Of a DNA stretch of 64,000 bases, positions 46,102 through 58,133 are shown piece by piece (the stretch's first letter is position 1; each line of letters begins with the position of its first letter). Source of the DNA: Camellia lanceoleosa (taxonomy: Eukaryota > Streptophyta > Magnoliopsida > Ericales > Theaceae); NCBI GenBank assembly GCA_025200525.1, contig CM045770.1, positions 90,048,084-90,112,083 of the forward strand, written 5' to 3'. The notes under the pieces were generated by a model. The model worked only from the letters and a program-made list of their open reading frames with translations. It searched no databases and had not been told where the DNA came from. Made by a program: the position numbers and the translations under genes.

Positions 46102-46143
46102 TGAACTGGCTTCATTAGAAGCTGAACTGGCTTCATTAGAAGC
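46102..46143 (+). repeat. Perfect 21-bp tandem duplication
   Basis: TGAACTGGCTTCATTAGAAGC occurs twice in direct succession (46102-46122, 46123-46143), just upstream of the copia insertion site. It looks like a recent slippage or repair duplication. Confidence 0.9.
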
Positions 46144-46159
46144 AATATATAATGTAAAG

Positions 46160-46760
46160 TGTTGGACCATTTTAATATATTTTATTTATTTATATATTTT
46201 GTTCATGAATTTTCTTTTGTCTTGTTGATGAATCTTATCTTGTTCATGAATGGAGATTCATTGTTTTGGTGACTTTTTGTCTTCTTTATGAATGGAGATT
46301 AATTAGAATTCATGAACTTGGTGGTGAGTTAATATTTGGATTCACTCTCAATTTTCTCTAAATTCATGGTCATTATTATTTTTTGGTGTATTTTTTAAAG
46401 CCCTAGTGACCTATAAATAATTCTTCTCATCTACTCTTTTCTACACTAACACACCAACTATTTTCTATACAAGAGAGATTACTAGCAAAGAAGGGTATTT
46501 TTCTTGGTGGAGTTTTGGGTTCACCATTTTGTACAGAGTTGGCTTGAACCATACGACAAGTAGTCGAGATGTTGTATCTTGTAGGGGACAAGTCATAGTT
46601 TTGTAACTACTGCATCGGTATTTGGATTCTTCCTACCGCAGTGGACTTGATCTCCTTAAAGAAAGCGAGATATCCGTACCTCAGCCTGATCTATTTTTAT
46701 CTCATTTTCTTTGCATTATTTATCAAAAAAATATATTTTTTTATGGTATTTTCACCAAAA
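46160..46760 (+). repeat. Copia 5' LTR
   Basis: 601 bp. TATA box TATAAATA at 46412-46419, followed by CT-rich leader sequence. It contains an extra piece of about 20 bp (TTGATGAATCTTATC region near 46225) relative to the 3' LTR. Confidence 0.9.
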
Positions 46761-46808
46761 TTTTTAAAGAGATCATCTATGGAATAAGTACTAGAAAAAA
46801 TTAATGAT

Positions 46809-47150
46809 GGAATTAGAGATCTCAATAAGCCTTTCAAGTTCAAGGGAGTTCATTTTAAGAGGTGAAAATGAAAAGTTCTTTTTTACCTTAGCCTTTTGAG
46901 AGTTGCATATGTTCTTACCGAGAAGAATCCAAACAAAATCCCAACCAAGGAGATGAATGATGAAAATTGCGAGGCACATGAAGCAAAAGTGGCTTCTTAT
47001 AATACAAATGAGTATAAATGTCATTTTTATCTCTTAAATTTCCTTGCTAATTAATTTTATGATTATTACTATGACACTACTTACACTTTGTCTTCTATTA
47101 ATTTTTTGGCATGTTTGCTAGTGTCATATAAACAGTAAATATGTGGGAAT
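46809..47150 (+). pseudogene. Copia gag remnant
   Basis: The frame reads GIRDLNKPFKFKGVHFKR, then [38 protein letters not shown] and [10 protein letters not shown]. This is the N-terminal half of a plant copia Gag, with two early stops (TGA, then TAA-type changes). The zinc-knuckle half is deleted. Confidence 0.7.
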
Positions 47151-47191
47151 CATGAGTAGTTTAGGATTAATTCCTAAAGTGACACAAAAAT

Positions 47192-49680
47192 TTTGAGAAA
47201 TGTGGAGTTTGCAGTAAAGCGAAAATTACCAAGAGGGCTCGTAAAAGTGTTGAAAAAAAAATACGGAATTACTAGAATTATTTCATACTGATTTATGTGA
47301 GTTTGAAGGAATTTTAGCTCGGGGTGGTAACCAATATTTTATCACTTTTATTGATGATTTTTCAAAATACACAAATATATATTTATTAAGAAATAAAAGT
47401 GATACTTTTGAGAAATTTAAAGAATTCCTTCTTGAAGTGAAAAATCAATTCGGTAAAAAAATTAAGAGAATTAGAAGTGATAGAGGCCGAGAGTATGAAT
47501 TTCTTGGATTCAACTCTTTTGTTTAGTCATTGGGAATTGTTCATGAGACTATTCTACCATATTCACCTTCATCTAATGGCGTAGTTGAAGGAAAAAATAG
47601 AACGTTAATTGACTTGACGAATGCTATGCTTATTGATTCAGGTGCTCTCTCAAATCTTTGGGCTGAGGCTATTTTGACAAGTTGCCATGTGATAAATAGA
47701 GTGCCACACAAAAAGACTAAAATTGTACCTTATGAGTTGTGGCAGGGGCATAAACCAAATCTAGGTTATTTGAGGGTTTGGGGCTGTTTAGCTTTTGTGA
47801 GGCTTGCAGATCCTAAATGACCTAAATTGGGTGAACGAGTTACCACCTGTGCTTTTCGTAGGTATGCGTTGCATAGTACAGCTTATAGATTTTTTGACAT
47901 AGAAAATAATATTATTTTTGAATAAGGTGATGTTATTTTTCATGAAAATAAATTTTCTATCAAATCTAGAAATAGTGGGCGTCAAATAATTTCTGAAAAT
48001 ATTTTATCCGTGCCTAGCTCTTCTACTCCGTCTCAATTTTTTCAAAAACAAGAAAATTCTCAAATCCAACCAAGGAGAAGTAAACGAGCTAGAGTTGAAA
48101 AAGATTTTGGCCCTGACTATTATCTTTACAATGTGGAAGAAATTCCTCTTACGGTGCAAGAAGCTTTATCATCACCTGATGCTATTTTCTGGAGAAAGGC
48201 TGTAAATGATGAGATAGATTCACTACTTTCAAATAAAACATGGAAGCTAGTGGATTTACCTCCAGGTTGTAAAAAATGGGTCCTTCGTAAAAAACTTAAA
48301 CCAGATGGAACTATAGATAAATATAAAGCGAGGCTTATCGCTAAAGGTTTTAAGCAATAAGTTGATCTTGATTTCTTTGATACTTTTTCTCTGGTTACTA
48401 GAGTTACATCCATTAGACTGTTGATAGCAGTGGCTGCAATTCATGATTTAAAAATTCATCAAATGAATGTGAAAACAACATTTCAAAATGAAGATCTAGA
48501 TGAGGAGATTTACATGGACCAACCTGAAGGCTTTGTGGAGCCTGGCCAAGAAAGCAAGGTGTGTAAGCTAACTAAATCCTTTTATGGTTTAAAACAAGCT
48601 CCTAAACAGTGGCATGAGAAATTTGATTCCTGCATGCTTGAGAATGGCTATAAGACTAATGAATGTGATAAGTGCATATATTATAAAACTTGTGAGAATG
48701 CACATGTGATTATTAGCATATATGTGGATGATCTACTTATCTTTGGCTCTAATTTCCATACTATAAATAAGACTAAAAATATGCTCAATAGCTACTTTGA
48801 TATGAAAGATCTTGGTGAAGCCAATTTTATTTTGAGAATTAAAATTACCAAGACTAATGATGGTATTTTTTTTGATCAGTCGTATTATGTTGAGAAAATT
48901 TTAAAGAAATTTAATTTTCTAGACTGTAAACATGTTGCTACTCCTTTTGATGCAAGCATACATTTATGTGTTGTAACAAATGAAAAAGAAGTGATTAATC
49001 AAAAGGAATGTGCTAGCATGATTGGTAGTTTGAGATATGCTACTGACTGTACCAGACCTGGCATTGCATATGTTATTAGAGTACTTAGCAGGTTTACTAG
49101 CAAGCCAAGTTGAGATCATTGGCTAGCCATGGGAAAAATTATGAGATATTTATCTGGTACCAAAAATTATGGTTTGTTTTATAACAAGTATCCTGCGGTC
49201 CTTGAGGGATATAGTGATGCCGATTAGAACACTTTGTCAGGTGATTCTCTCTCTACCTCGGGTTTTATTTTTACCTCGGGTGGTGGTGCTATATGTTAGA
49301 AGTCTAAAAAACAAACTATAATTGCTAATTCTACAATGGAAGCTGAACTTATAGCGTTAGCTTCAGTATGTGAGGAAGCGAATTGGTTGAGAGATTTGTT
49401 ACATGAAATCTCTTTTTGGGAAAAACCAATTTCTCCTGTGTTAATTCGTTGTGATAGCACTGCTGCTATTGGCAGAGTGAACAACCATTTTTATAATGGT
49501 AAATCCAGACCTATTCAAAGGAAACACAGTAATGTGAGATCCTATTTGAATAATGGCATCATAACTGTGAATTATGTAAAATCTTGTGATAATCTTGCGG
49601 ATCCGTTAACCAAGGCCTTGGTGAGAGATAGGATCTGGAATACATCGAGAGGGATGGGTTTGAAGCCTATAAAATCATAA
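47192..49680 (+). pseudogene. Copia pol: integrase, RT, RNase H, seven stops
   Basis: A remnant CxxC of the integrase zinc finger (FEKCGVCSKAKITKR, 47192) is followed by a one-base shift in an A run (47253-47261). One frame then runs to 49680. Integrase core: FHTDLCEF, TFIDDFSKY, and SPSSNGVVEGKNRTL with the catalytic Glu. RT: WKLVDLPPGCKKWV, YGLKQAPKQWHEKF, and ISIYVDDLLIFGS with an intact YVDD (near 48720). RNase H: GYSDAD, STMEAELIALA, and CDNLADPLTKAL. Stops fall at 47524, 47818, 47923, 48358, 49111, 49225 and 49297, all in the same frame. Confidence 0.9.
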
Positions 49681-50229
49681 ACCAAGTATGAGGATACCTA
49701 ACCTAGGGACTAGAGATCTTGTAACTAGGTTCAATGGGAAAAACGAATCATATGGTGGTTGCAAAAAATGCACTCCTTAATATTTTGTTATTCATCCCTA
49801 TGATATAAGTGCATTTATCATGTAATGTTAGACGGTTGAGTTTTTATACCCTTAATGAAATTTCAGAGCTCTTGTTGAGTGGGGTGTCAATTACGAAACA
49901 TCATACAGATTTCACCTATGTGAGCATGAAAGTGGGGCCGTTTTCTATGAGAATAAGGCTTATTCTCAAATATGCTCATGAAAACTGGGATAAGCACAAG
50001 GCCGTAATGTGCTGGTTATTAAAAGCTCATGTCAACACCTGGATTATTATGTGTGAGCAGTAATACTTTATTTCTCCTAAGTAGTCATAGTTTAAGTCTG
50101 AGACCACTACTGACTCTGGAGTAAAGGTTGCTTTTTCACTAATGAAGGTTCAATGCAGAGCACACATTCATGATGCATACTAGTCTATCTTTGTTTGGTA
50201 ATCTCTCTTGTCCTTGTTGATATTAAAAT
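49681..50229 (+). other. Copia 3' untranslated region
   Basis: Non-coding sequence between the pol stop and the polypurine tract. No extra ORF was recognised. Confidence 0.6.
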
Positions 50230-50239
50230 GAGTGGGGGA
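50230..50239 (+). other. Copia polypurine tract
   Basis: GAGTGGGGGA immediately before the 3' LTR, the usual plus-strand primer of plant copia elements. Confidence 0.8.
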
Positions 50240-50240
50240 T

Positions 50241-50818
50241 TGTTGGACCATTTTAATATCTTTTACTTATTTATATATTTTGTTCATGAATTTTATGTTG
50301 TTCATGAATGGAGATTCATTATTTTGGTGACCTTTTGTCTTGTTCATGAATGGAGATTAATTAGAATTCATGAACTTGGTGGTAAGTTAATATTTGGATT
50401 CACTCTTCATTTTCTCTAGGTTCATGGTCATTATTATTTTTTAGTGTATTTTGTAAAGTCCTAGTGGCCTATAAATAGTTCCTCTCGTATACTATTTTCT
50501 ACACTAACACACCAACTATTTTCTATACAAGAGAGATTACTAGCAAAGAATGGTGTTTTTCTTGGTGGAGCTTTGGGTTCACCATCTTGTGCAGAGTTGG
50601 CTTGAACTATACGACAAGTGGTCGGGCTGTTGTATCTTGGAGGGGACAAGTCATAGTTTTGTGACTGCTGCATCGGTATTTGGGTTCTTCCTACCGTAGT
50701 GGGCTTGATTTTCTTAAAGAAAATGAGATATCCGTGTCTCAGCCTGCTCTATTTGTATCTCATTTTCTTTATATTATTTATCAATAAAATATACTTTTTT
50801 CTAGTATTTTCACCAACA
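50241..50818 (+). repeat. Copia 3' LTR
   Basis: 578 bp, collinear with the 5' LTR. TATA box at 50470-50477. Preceded by the polypurine tract AGTGGGGGA. Confidence 0.9.
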
Positions 50819-51012
50819 TAAAGTTATGCAAAACCCTTGAAAAAGAGTGAAAGCACAGTGTGGAAAGGGACAACATGGTTGTTGTTTGGCCCAGGTTTAT
50901 TGTCGTCAAATAAACAATTCACTTTTGAAAAATATTAGTTCATTAATGTTGGTTGTTTATATTCTTTTAACAGTAATATTACATACTACGAATTTTTGCT
51001 AATAATTTTCTC

Positions 51013-52345
51013 TGACGCTCTGTTTGTTGGATGAAAAATATTTTCTAATGCAAAAATAATTTTTATAAGAAACTTTTTTTAGAAAATATTTTTTGGAGAA
51101 AATATTTTTTAATGTTTGGCGGTGATGGTGGTGGTGGAATGGAGATGGAGGTAGAGGTGAAAGTGATGGCATGGTGTTGGGGTGGCGGTGATAGCAAAGG
51201 TGATTAGGAATGGCAGGGGAGGGCGGTGGGGATCGACTCTCGTCCCGATCCCCGATGGTAGAAATTTCCCCGTCCCCGGCCCCAATCCCCAACAGGGAGC
51301 CTATCACTGCCTCCGCCCCGGCCCCCGCCCCCGCCCTCTAACGGGGATTGGATTTCCCCAACGCTGAAATTCTCCGGCCAAAATAAAAAAAAAAAAAAAA
51401 AACAATAACAACAACATATATATTCAACAAAAAACAGATCTGAGCATATATATTCACCAACAACAACATCATCACCAAATAAAAAATAAATATTCAACAA
51501 CATAAAAAATAAAAAATCTGAGCAATATTCTCCGAAAATTCAATAACAGAACTCTGACAACATATATATTCAACAGATCTAAGGAGATCGGCGGTGATGG
51601 AGAGGAGATCGGCGGTGACAGTGCTGGGAGGAGGGAGATCGGCCGAAGACAGTGGAGGATGAGAGAGATCGTTGCCGACGCCGTGAAAAGTAGCATCTGT
51701 GTAGAGAGAGAGAGAGAGAGAGAGAGAGAGGCTCTGAGAGAATATGAATGTGAGTGAGAGAGGCACTGTTAAACATATATTATATATATATATATATATA
51801 TGGGCCTATCAAAAAAATATACATATCTCAGAATGTGAGTGAGAGGCACTGTCAAACGTATATATATATGGGCCTTTCAAAATATATATATATATGGGGA
51901 ATAATTGGAGAATATTCGGGGAATTTTTTGGGGATAATTCGGGCCGGGGCTGGGATCGGGAAACCTATCCCGTCCCTGGCCAGAAAACTATCGAGATTTA
52001 ATTTTCAATACCATCCCCAGCCCTATGGGGATAATTTTTGAGGAAAATTCATTCTAATCGGGATCGGGGGATTGGGTCCCCGTCGGGCCGGGTTTAAATT
52101 GCCATCCCTAAAGGTGATGGTCGCAGTGACCATGGTGATGGTGGTGTAGTGGTGGAGGTAAGAGTAACGGTGGTAGTATGGTGACATCGGTAAAATTTTA
52201 GTCCATAAAACGTTTTCTGCCTTTTAAAAGTGAAAAATATTTTATGTCCATATAGGTTTGTTTTCCGTTGACTTTCATTTTCTATTGTATTAAACACCAA
52301 GAAATACGAAAAATATTTTTCGAAAAATATTTCTCGCCCAAACAA
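51013..52345. mobile_element. Possible outer inverted-repeat element hosting a hAT insertion
   Basis: CTCTGTTTGTTGGATGAAAA at the left and GAAAAATATTTCTCGCCCAA...ACAAATAAG at the right are loosely inverted. Both arms are rich in AAATATTTT, and GGTGAT-rich stretches flank the inner hAT. No clean target duplication was found, so the borders are approximate. Confidence 0.4.
51205..52110. mobile_element. hAT-type non-autonomous element (906 bp)
   Basis: Ends TAGGAATGGCAG and TTGCCATCCCTA are near-perfect inverted repeats. They are flanked by perfect 8-bp duplications AAGGTGAT (51197-51204, 52111-52118). Subterminal GATCCCCG/CGGGGATC-rich stretches and (GA)n/(TA)n tracts (51704-51731, 51779-51802) fill the interior. 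No transposase. Confidence 0.85.
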
Positions 52346-52377
52346 ATAAGTGCAAGGATTATTCTTTTTCCTCATTT

Positions 52378-52798
52378 ATAGTGTTATAAATGAACCGAAC
52401 TGTTCAGGAACAGGTTCGGTTCGGCTCTTTAAGGGCTTGGTTCATTTAGTAAATAAGTCGAACTCGAACTCGAATATCAGGCTGGTTTAGTAAACGGGCT
52501 GAACTTGAGCTCGAATAAGTTTGGCTCGTCAAGCTCGGCTCGTTTATCTTTATTTAAATTATATAATAAATATATTATTTATTTATTAAATATTATTAAT
52601 AATATTTTTTATTTAAATATTTAAATAATATAAATGATATTTAAAAAAATCTTATCAAGCCGAGCCGATTAATATTAAAGAGCCAGACCGAGTTCGAGTC
52701 CAATTACTTATCGAGCCAAGTTAGAGCTCAATAAAAGAGCTTAATAAGTAAACGAGCTGAGTTCGAGCTCAATAAACGAGCTCGATAAACAAACGAAT
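52378..52798. mobile_element. Decayed hAT-like MITE
   Basis: TATAAATGAACCGAACTG and a GGTTCGGTTCGGCTC-type left arm face GAGCTCGATAAAC-type right-arm repeats around an AT-rich core. The left end resembles hAT termini; the right end seems truncated. Confidence 0.5.
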
Positions 52799-52803
52799 CG
52801 TCT

Positions 52804-53180
52804 ACTATTTGGACTGGAGGGTCCAATTTTGGCCATTTTAAGTCCATTTTGAGTTTAGTTCATCAATTCAAATCGTTTAATTTTTAGAGCCTTATGAGTA
52901 TATCATTTATGAAAAAAATCAAGTTAATCAGTACTAGAAGTTACATGTTTGGATCGCATTTGTATTTAAAAAAATATATATGGCAAATATATTTTCAAAA
53001 ATAAATCATCCATTTTGTTAAGGCAATATGATTTAAACTTATGGTTACTGATATCTGATTAATTTAATTTTTTCATAAATAATCTAACTCAAAAAGCTCT
53101 AAAAATCACAGTTCGAATTAGCGAAATGAATCTAAGGTGAGCCCAAAATAGCCCGAACTGGACATTTCAGTCCAAATAGT
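52804..53180. mobile_element. Fold-back element, long imperfect inverted repeat
   Basis: ACTATTTGGACTG (52804-52816) and CAGTCCAAATAGT (53168-53180) are perfect inverted ends. Pairing extends inward over much of each arm (TCAAGTTAATCAGTA versus TACTGATATCTGATTAA words). Family unknown. Confidence 0.6.
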
Positions 53181-53785
53181 GGATTGGAGGGGGAGCTATA
53201 TCCTTTATCTATAATATTGGGTAATTATTCAATAATCCCGAAGTATAGACACATAGTACTCCATAGTATTGTGATTGGCGGAGAAAGTGGGTAGGTGCGG
53301 TATTGTGTTGGGTGATTGAGGGACATGAGAGGCATAATGAATAATGATTGGTTAGGAATACAAATACGTGATATTCTGAAACTATTCTATAAGTTCCCCT
53401 AAGCATCACTGTATGGTTCAACTTCAATCTATTCATAGCTTTCACAATACACTAATCCAATCTCAATTACACTTCTCTATTCTTGATAAATTTTATGGAT
53501 AAATAAAGTTGTCCCTTTTTTAAATGCATGGAAGAGTATTTTGTTATGTGGATAAAGGTTGTTTGTATTTGAGGGGATTTGTCATACATTACTGAATAAA
53601 TTTAACAATAATGCTTTATTCATCGAATTTGGTGTCGTTTGAATTGTCTAAATTTGTACATGCCGGTTGTTCGGCTGATCATCTCGACAGATGCTGGTTG
53701 ACACATTGGTTGACAACAGTGATACCGGTCGTTTGGGCGGTCGTCTGGCCATGTCATTCGGGTGGAGTCAAGCTACCTCTATTTT
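53181..53785. other. Intergenic DNA
   Basis: No recognised gene or bounded element. Confidence 0.4.
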
Positions 53786-54261
53786 TAGGAGTGTAAAAAT
53801 GGCCCGTGGCTCGTGGGTGGCCCGAAGTCTGCCTACGGCCTGGGGTGGGCCCGGCCTGTTTAGGCCCGTTTGGGCCCAGGCCTGAGCCCAGATCGAGACC
53901 TTGGACTAGGGCCAGGGCCATCATTTTGAACCTTGGTCCGGCCCATCAACTCGCTTAAGGCCCACTTAAGGTCCGGCCCACCCGAGGCCTAGTGTTTTTT
54001 TTAATGAAAAATAATAAAATTTTGGTAGAAAAAATTTTGTTTAGGCCTGCCCAAGCCCGAGCCCCAGTGCCCAAAAGGCTGCGGCCGGCCCGCAAGGCCC
54101 ACACCGACCCACCTCCCCGGCTTGGGGGGCTTTTTTTTTTTCCGTGGTTGGGGTCTGACCAGCCGGATTTTTTTGACGGGAGCCCACAATGCCCGATATG
54201 GAGCGGCCCGGGCTCGGGCCTGGGACTGGGTGGGCTGGGTCGAGCCAAATTTACACCTCCA
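53786..54261. mobile_element. hAT-type MITE (476 bp)
   Basis: Inverted ends TAGGAGTGTAAA and TTTACACCTCCA lie between perfect 8-bp duplications TCTATTTT (53778-53785, 54262-54269). The interior is GC-rich with repeated GGCCCG/CGGGCC words. Confidence 0.85.
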
Positions 54262-54269
54262 TCTATTTT

Positions 54270-54928
54270 AGTGGACTAAGCATTTTTCTAAATTTTTATT
54301 ATTAATTTTCATTTATTATGATAATTTTTATAATAAATATGTTATGAGTGCACATATGATCCATCATATCTTAAACAAAAATATTAAAAATTTCAAATAA
54401 ATTATTAAATATTCATATAACATTACATAATGAACACACAAGATGTAGTAATCAACACAAGTTTGGAACATAACTAAACAATAAATCTTAACTAATATCT
54501 AATTTGACAATCTTTGAGCCCTACTACTACAATGATGTTGGTTACCAATATCAATTTTAATCATAACTTGAATATAGTATTCATCTAAACAATGATAAAT
54601 ATTCACATTCCACTCTTAAACCCAAGTAAACAACATAGTGAAAGATACCCAAATTTTTCATTCCACTCTCTATTATTTTTATTTAAAACAGTCTAAATTT
54701 ATATTTGAATAACTAAAATCAAGGAATGAAAACTTGATTCCAATTTCCAATGAATTTCATTGCAAGTATATTTTTAAAGGAAGCTCGGGCCAAAAGACTA
54801 AAATTGGAATTTTCATTGGTGAGAGGTTCAGGCGTTTATTTTCATTATCCATAAGGACAAGCTTGTACAAAATAACCATACTACCCCAAGTATATATATA
54901 TATATATAATATACACGTGAATTAATTG

Positions 54929-54929
<1 letters not shown>
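54270..54929. other. AT-rich intergenic DNA
   Basis: No gene recognised. A (TA)n tract at about 54893-54908 precedes the CT repeat. Confidence 0.45.
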
Positions 54930-54968
<39 letters not shown>

Positions 54969-55330
54969 CTCTTCACCTTCATTGTAAAACCCTCAATCTG
55001 ACCGACGTACAATTTCGATCACTAGCATCAATTCCATTCCAATTAAAACCCTAATCACCATCTCAATCTCTCAAGCTTCATTTGATGCAACTATTGTTAT
55101 ACATAGATAACGACGCCATGGCTAGGGTTTCAAAGAAGATTTGGTTGGAGTGACCAGATCTAGTAGCAGAATCGATGCCAACAACCTCGCTAGCCTCTTT
55201 GTCGCCATGGCCGATGACTACAAGAGCGGTTGACCTCATCCGCCGCCCTCGTAAAGAACTTACTCTCTCTCCTCCCCACTTTTGTTATTCGCCATAGATG
55301 TAATGACATATTCTTCAAAGTTCCTCTTAC
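54930..55330 (+). other. Possible gene leader and first-exon remnant
   Basis: A TATA-type tract (near 54893) and (CT)17 (54930-54964) are followed by leader-like AAACCCTAATCACC and ATGGCTAGGGTTTC. One frame reads KEDLVGVTRSSSRIDANNLA and then FVAMADDYKSG before shifting to PRKELTLSPPH. The layout resembles a plant promoter and first exon, but I do not recognise the protein and it is broken by stops. Confidence 0.3.
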
Positions 55331-55429
55331 CTTTTATTTCCACAGACAATGGACTCTCTCTATTTTACACACTCGTCATCCTCAACCAACGCCTCCCTCA
55401 ATTCATTTCTCTCATTTGGAAACATAATA

Positions 55430-55433
<4 letters not shown>

Positions 55434-55465
<32 letters not shown>
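55434..55465. repeat. (CT)n microsatellite
   Basis: About 16 CT units. Similar tracts occur at 54930-54964 and 62540-62575. Confidence 0.95.
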
Positions 55466-55469
<4 letters not shown>

Positions 55470-55756
55470 CTTTCATTCGCTTTCTTCCTAGGGCTTTTTA
55501 TGTTGTTGTTCTTTGTTGGCTCATCTGTTTTGATTGTCTAATGGTGATTGTCTTGTAGGGCAGCACAACTTCGTATTTGCAGAGATGGTGGATTTGAGAT
55601 TGTATCTAAAACTCTTATTGATTTTTAGATTTGGATATTGGACTGGTGATGAGAGTTGCATTTGTCTAGTAATATTCAGATCCACCGTCATCGTCTCCAA
55701 ATTCGTTCAAAAATTTTACTATCTGTTCAATTTTTTTTTCTCTTTTGATCTGCCTT

Positions 55757-58133
55757 TGTCACAACCCAAATTTGCCTCTATAGGTTTAGTGTCGTAACCG
55801 ACCAGTAATCCTGGGATTACCAAAGGCCTTTAAACGAATTGAACAAAGTGCAGGGGCCAACGGAAGCAAATACAAACATATAACGTCTATAGAGCTGTGT
55901 AGACATACATAAGACAGAAAATTTAAAACTTTATATATTTAAATGTGATGTCATATAAGCAATAATTTTACGTTGCTTCACTTATGGATAACCAAAATGG
56001 GACTTAGCCCAACATACAAATAAAACAAAAGAAAACTTAAACAGAATTCTGGATCACAAAACATTAACCATAAGTAGGTTTCGGAACCTCCACAAGAGGC
56101 ACTGTAGTTGGCTGGACAAAACTGATCTCCAGGCAACAGCTTAGGCCTTGTTATGAGCCTGATCACCTACATACATAAATAATACAGTGACCTGGAGCCC
56201 AGTGAATAATAACAGAGTAAAGATTTTAATGAATGATATCTATAATAGATTCAGAATTCATATTCATATTCAGAAGCAGATACATAAGTTCACATATTTT
56301 ACATGATCATACGTGGTACATCTATTAGCGTTAACAAATCTGATGAACCATAAAGGGACAGCCATAAAGGCATTCTGATGACTCATGTGCACAAAGACGT
56401 TTTTGATGACCCATAAAGGGACGACCATAAAGGCATTTCGATGGCCTATAAAGGGACGCATATCGTATGATGCTAAGGATGCCACGAATATATTTTGGAA
56501 ACTTGGACAATCATTTATTCATATAAAACATAGCATTTTAGAAAGCTGATCATTTCATATCATCAGAAAATAATTAAAATCAAACATAACTTTACATAGT
56601 TATTACTTACAGATGGCTCCAATAGCAGATTAGACAAATCAAATAGACCAAGCAGCTAAGATGCGTGACCTATACGAACACATAGCGGATACACATTGAA
56701 ACACATATTCTGAAATCACTTACTTGTTTATTTTCTATCTTAGTGTGTTTCTAACTCTTATCCTCATTATTATGTCTTAATTAAGGCTTATGAATGCTTA
56801 AGATGCAATGAGGATGCCAAAATGTGTGTTGCAACACTTAGTCAAATTTTTGAAAACATGGTCTTCGCTTGAGTGGACTGTATAATTCTGTAAAACTTCT
56901 AAGAGCTCTCATTTTACGCTCGAGTGTAACTTCTAATTGCTCGAGCTAAGGTTCAAAAATAGGCATGGTCGCTTGAGTATAGTTTTCCTTGCTCGAGAGA
57001 AGGCTCATGTTTGCAAAAGTACTGGGAGCATGAATTTTACGCTCGTGCCAACTTTTGGTTGCTCGAACGAAAGTGCAAAACAAAGAATGGTTTCTCGAGC
57101 ACTGGTTCTGTCGTTCGAGTGATGATGTAGAATTTTGGAATTTCTAGATTGATGTTTAAGATGCAAAACTCAATTTCAAAGCTTTAAAACACATCATTTG
57201 GGCTTAAAACTTGAGAAAACATGCCTAAACTTGTAAAACATCAAGAATTAAGAATCATTTTGCAAAATCAAGGCTTAAAAGTAAATCCATTGTCCAAAAT
57301 TCAACTTGAAACTTTGAAAGCATAACATGCATGTAATGAATTGAATTCAAAGCCTCAAAATCATGATCAAATAAGGTAAAATGATGGAAAACACAATGAA
57401 TTCCCAAAATTAAGGTACAATTGCCATATGCATGTGAGAATTCTTGAAAATTAAGCTCAAAATGTAAAAAAATATGCATGCATGCACGATATAATTTAAA
57501 TTCCTTCATTTCTAGCTCAATTCTCATGTTTAAACACTTTAATCTTTAGAATTCTTACACTAATGTCTTGAATACAAACTTTAGGAATACAATTCTTACC
57601 TAGAGTTCCCAATTCTTTGAATTCTAAGAATTTCTTACACAACTCGTCCAATTTCTTTCAATTGACTAGCAATCTCTCTTTTTTTCTCTTCCTTAAGCTT
57701 CAATCTCTTCCTCTCCCTTTCTTCTCACTTTTTTGATGGCAAAAAGATGATGAAGTGTGTGTATAGTGGTGGTAGGAGACAACATTGAGCTTTTATAGGC
57801 ACCATAAGTGAAAGTAATTAATTCTTGCTTAGATTAAATACTTATATTTATTTTATTCTAATTATTTGGTTCCGAATCAAATTTCAATTGAATCTACCAT
57901 AATGTTCTAAAAATTCCAAATAACACATAAACCAAGTCAATTTCGTGATCAGATGCCGATAAGGTCTTCAATTTGTATAATGAAACAGAACCATAGACAA
58001 ATCTTTCAACAGCAGACAAATATAAATGCAAATAACATATAACACATGCAATTAACGTAAAATTTCATCTTAATTACTTAGTAGGTATTCTTAATCAAAG
58101 ATTATACACTAATCACATGTCAGGATTATTACA
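55757..58133 (-). mobile_element. Solo LTR (2,377 bp), minus strand
   Basis: Plus-strand ends TGTCACAACCC and GATTATTACA give TG...CA termini. The flanks GCCTT (55752-55756) and GGCTT (58134-58138) form a one-mismatch target duplication. On the minus strand a TATA box CTATAAAAG (TATAAAAG at 57797-57790) is followed by leader-like sequence, so the LTR points left. The region 56300-56470 repeats CCATAAAGG(C/G)A words, and 56860-57130 repeats CTCGAG-type words. No internal coding region remains. Confidence 0.6.

Larger units (their letters stand above)
46160..50818 (+). mobile_element. Ty1-copia LTR retrotransposon, complete ends, dead
   Basis: LTRs at 46160-46760 and 50241-50818 start TGTTGGACCATTTTAAT. 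The right one ends CACCAACA and the left one CACCAAAA (terminal CA lost). A perfect TAAAG duplication flanks the element (46155-46159, 50819-50823). The internal part is only about 3.5 kb. It has a gag remnant, then pol in copia order (integrase before RT and RNase H). The gag 3' part and protease are missing, and no usual tRNA-Met primer site is recognisable after the left LTR. RT wording suggests the Tork-type group, with low certainty. Confidence 0.9.
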
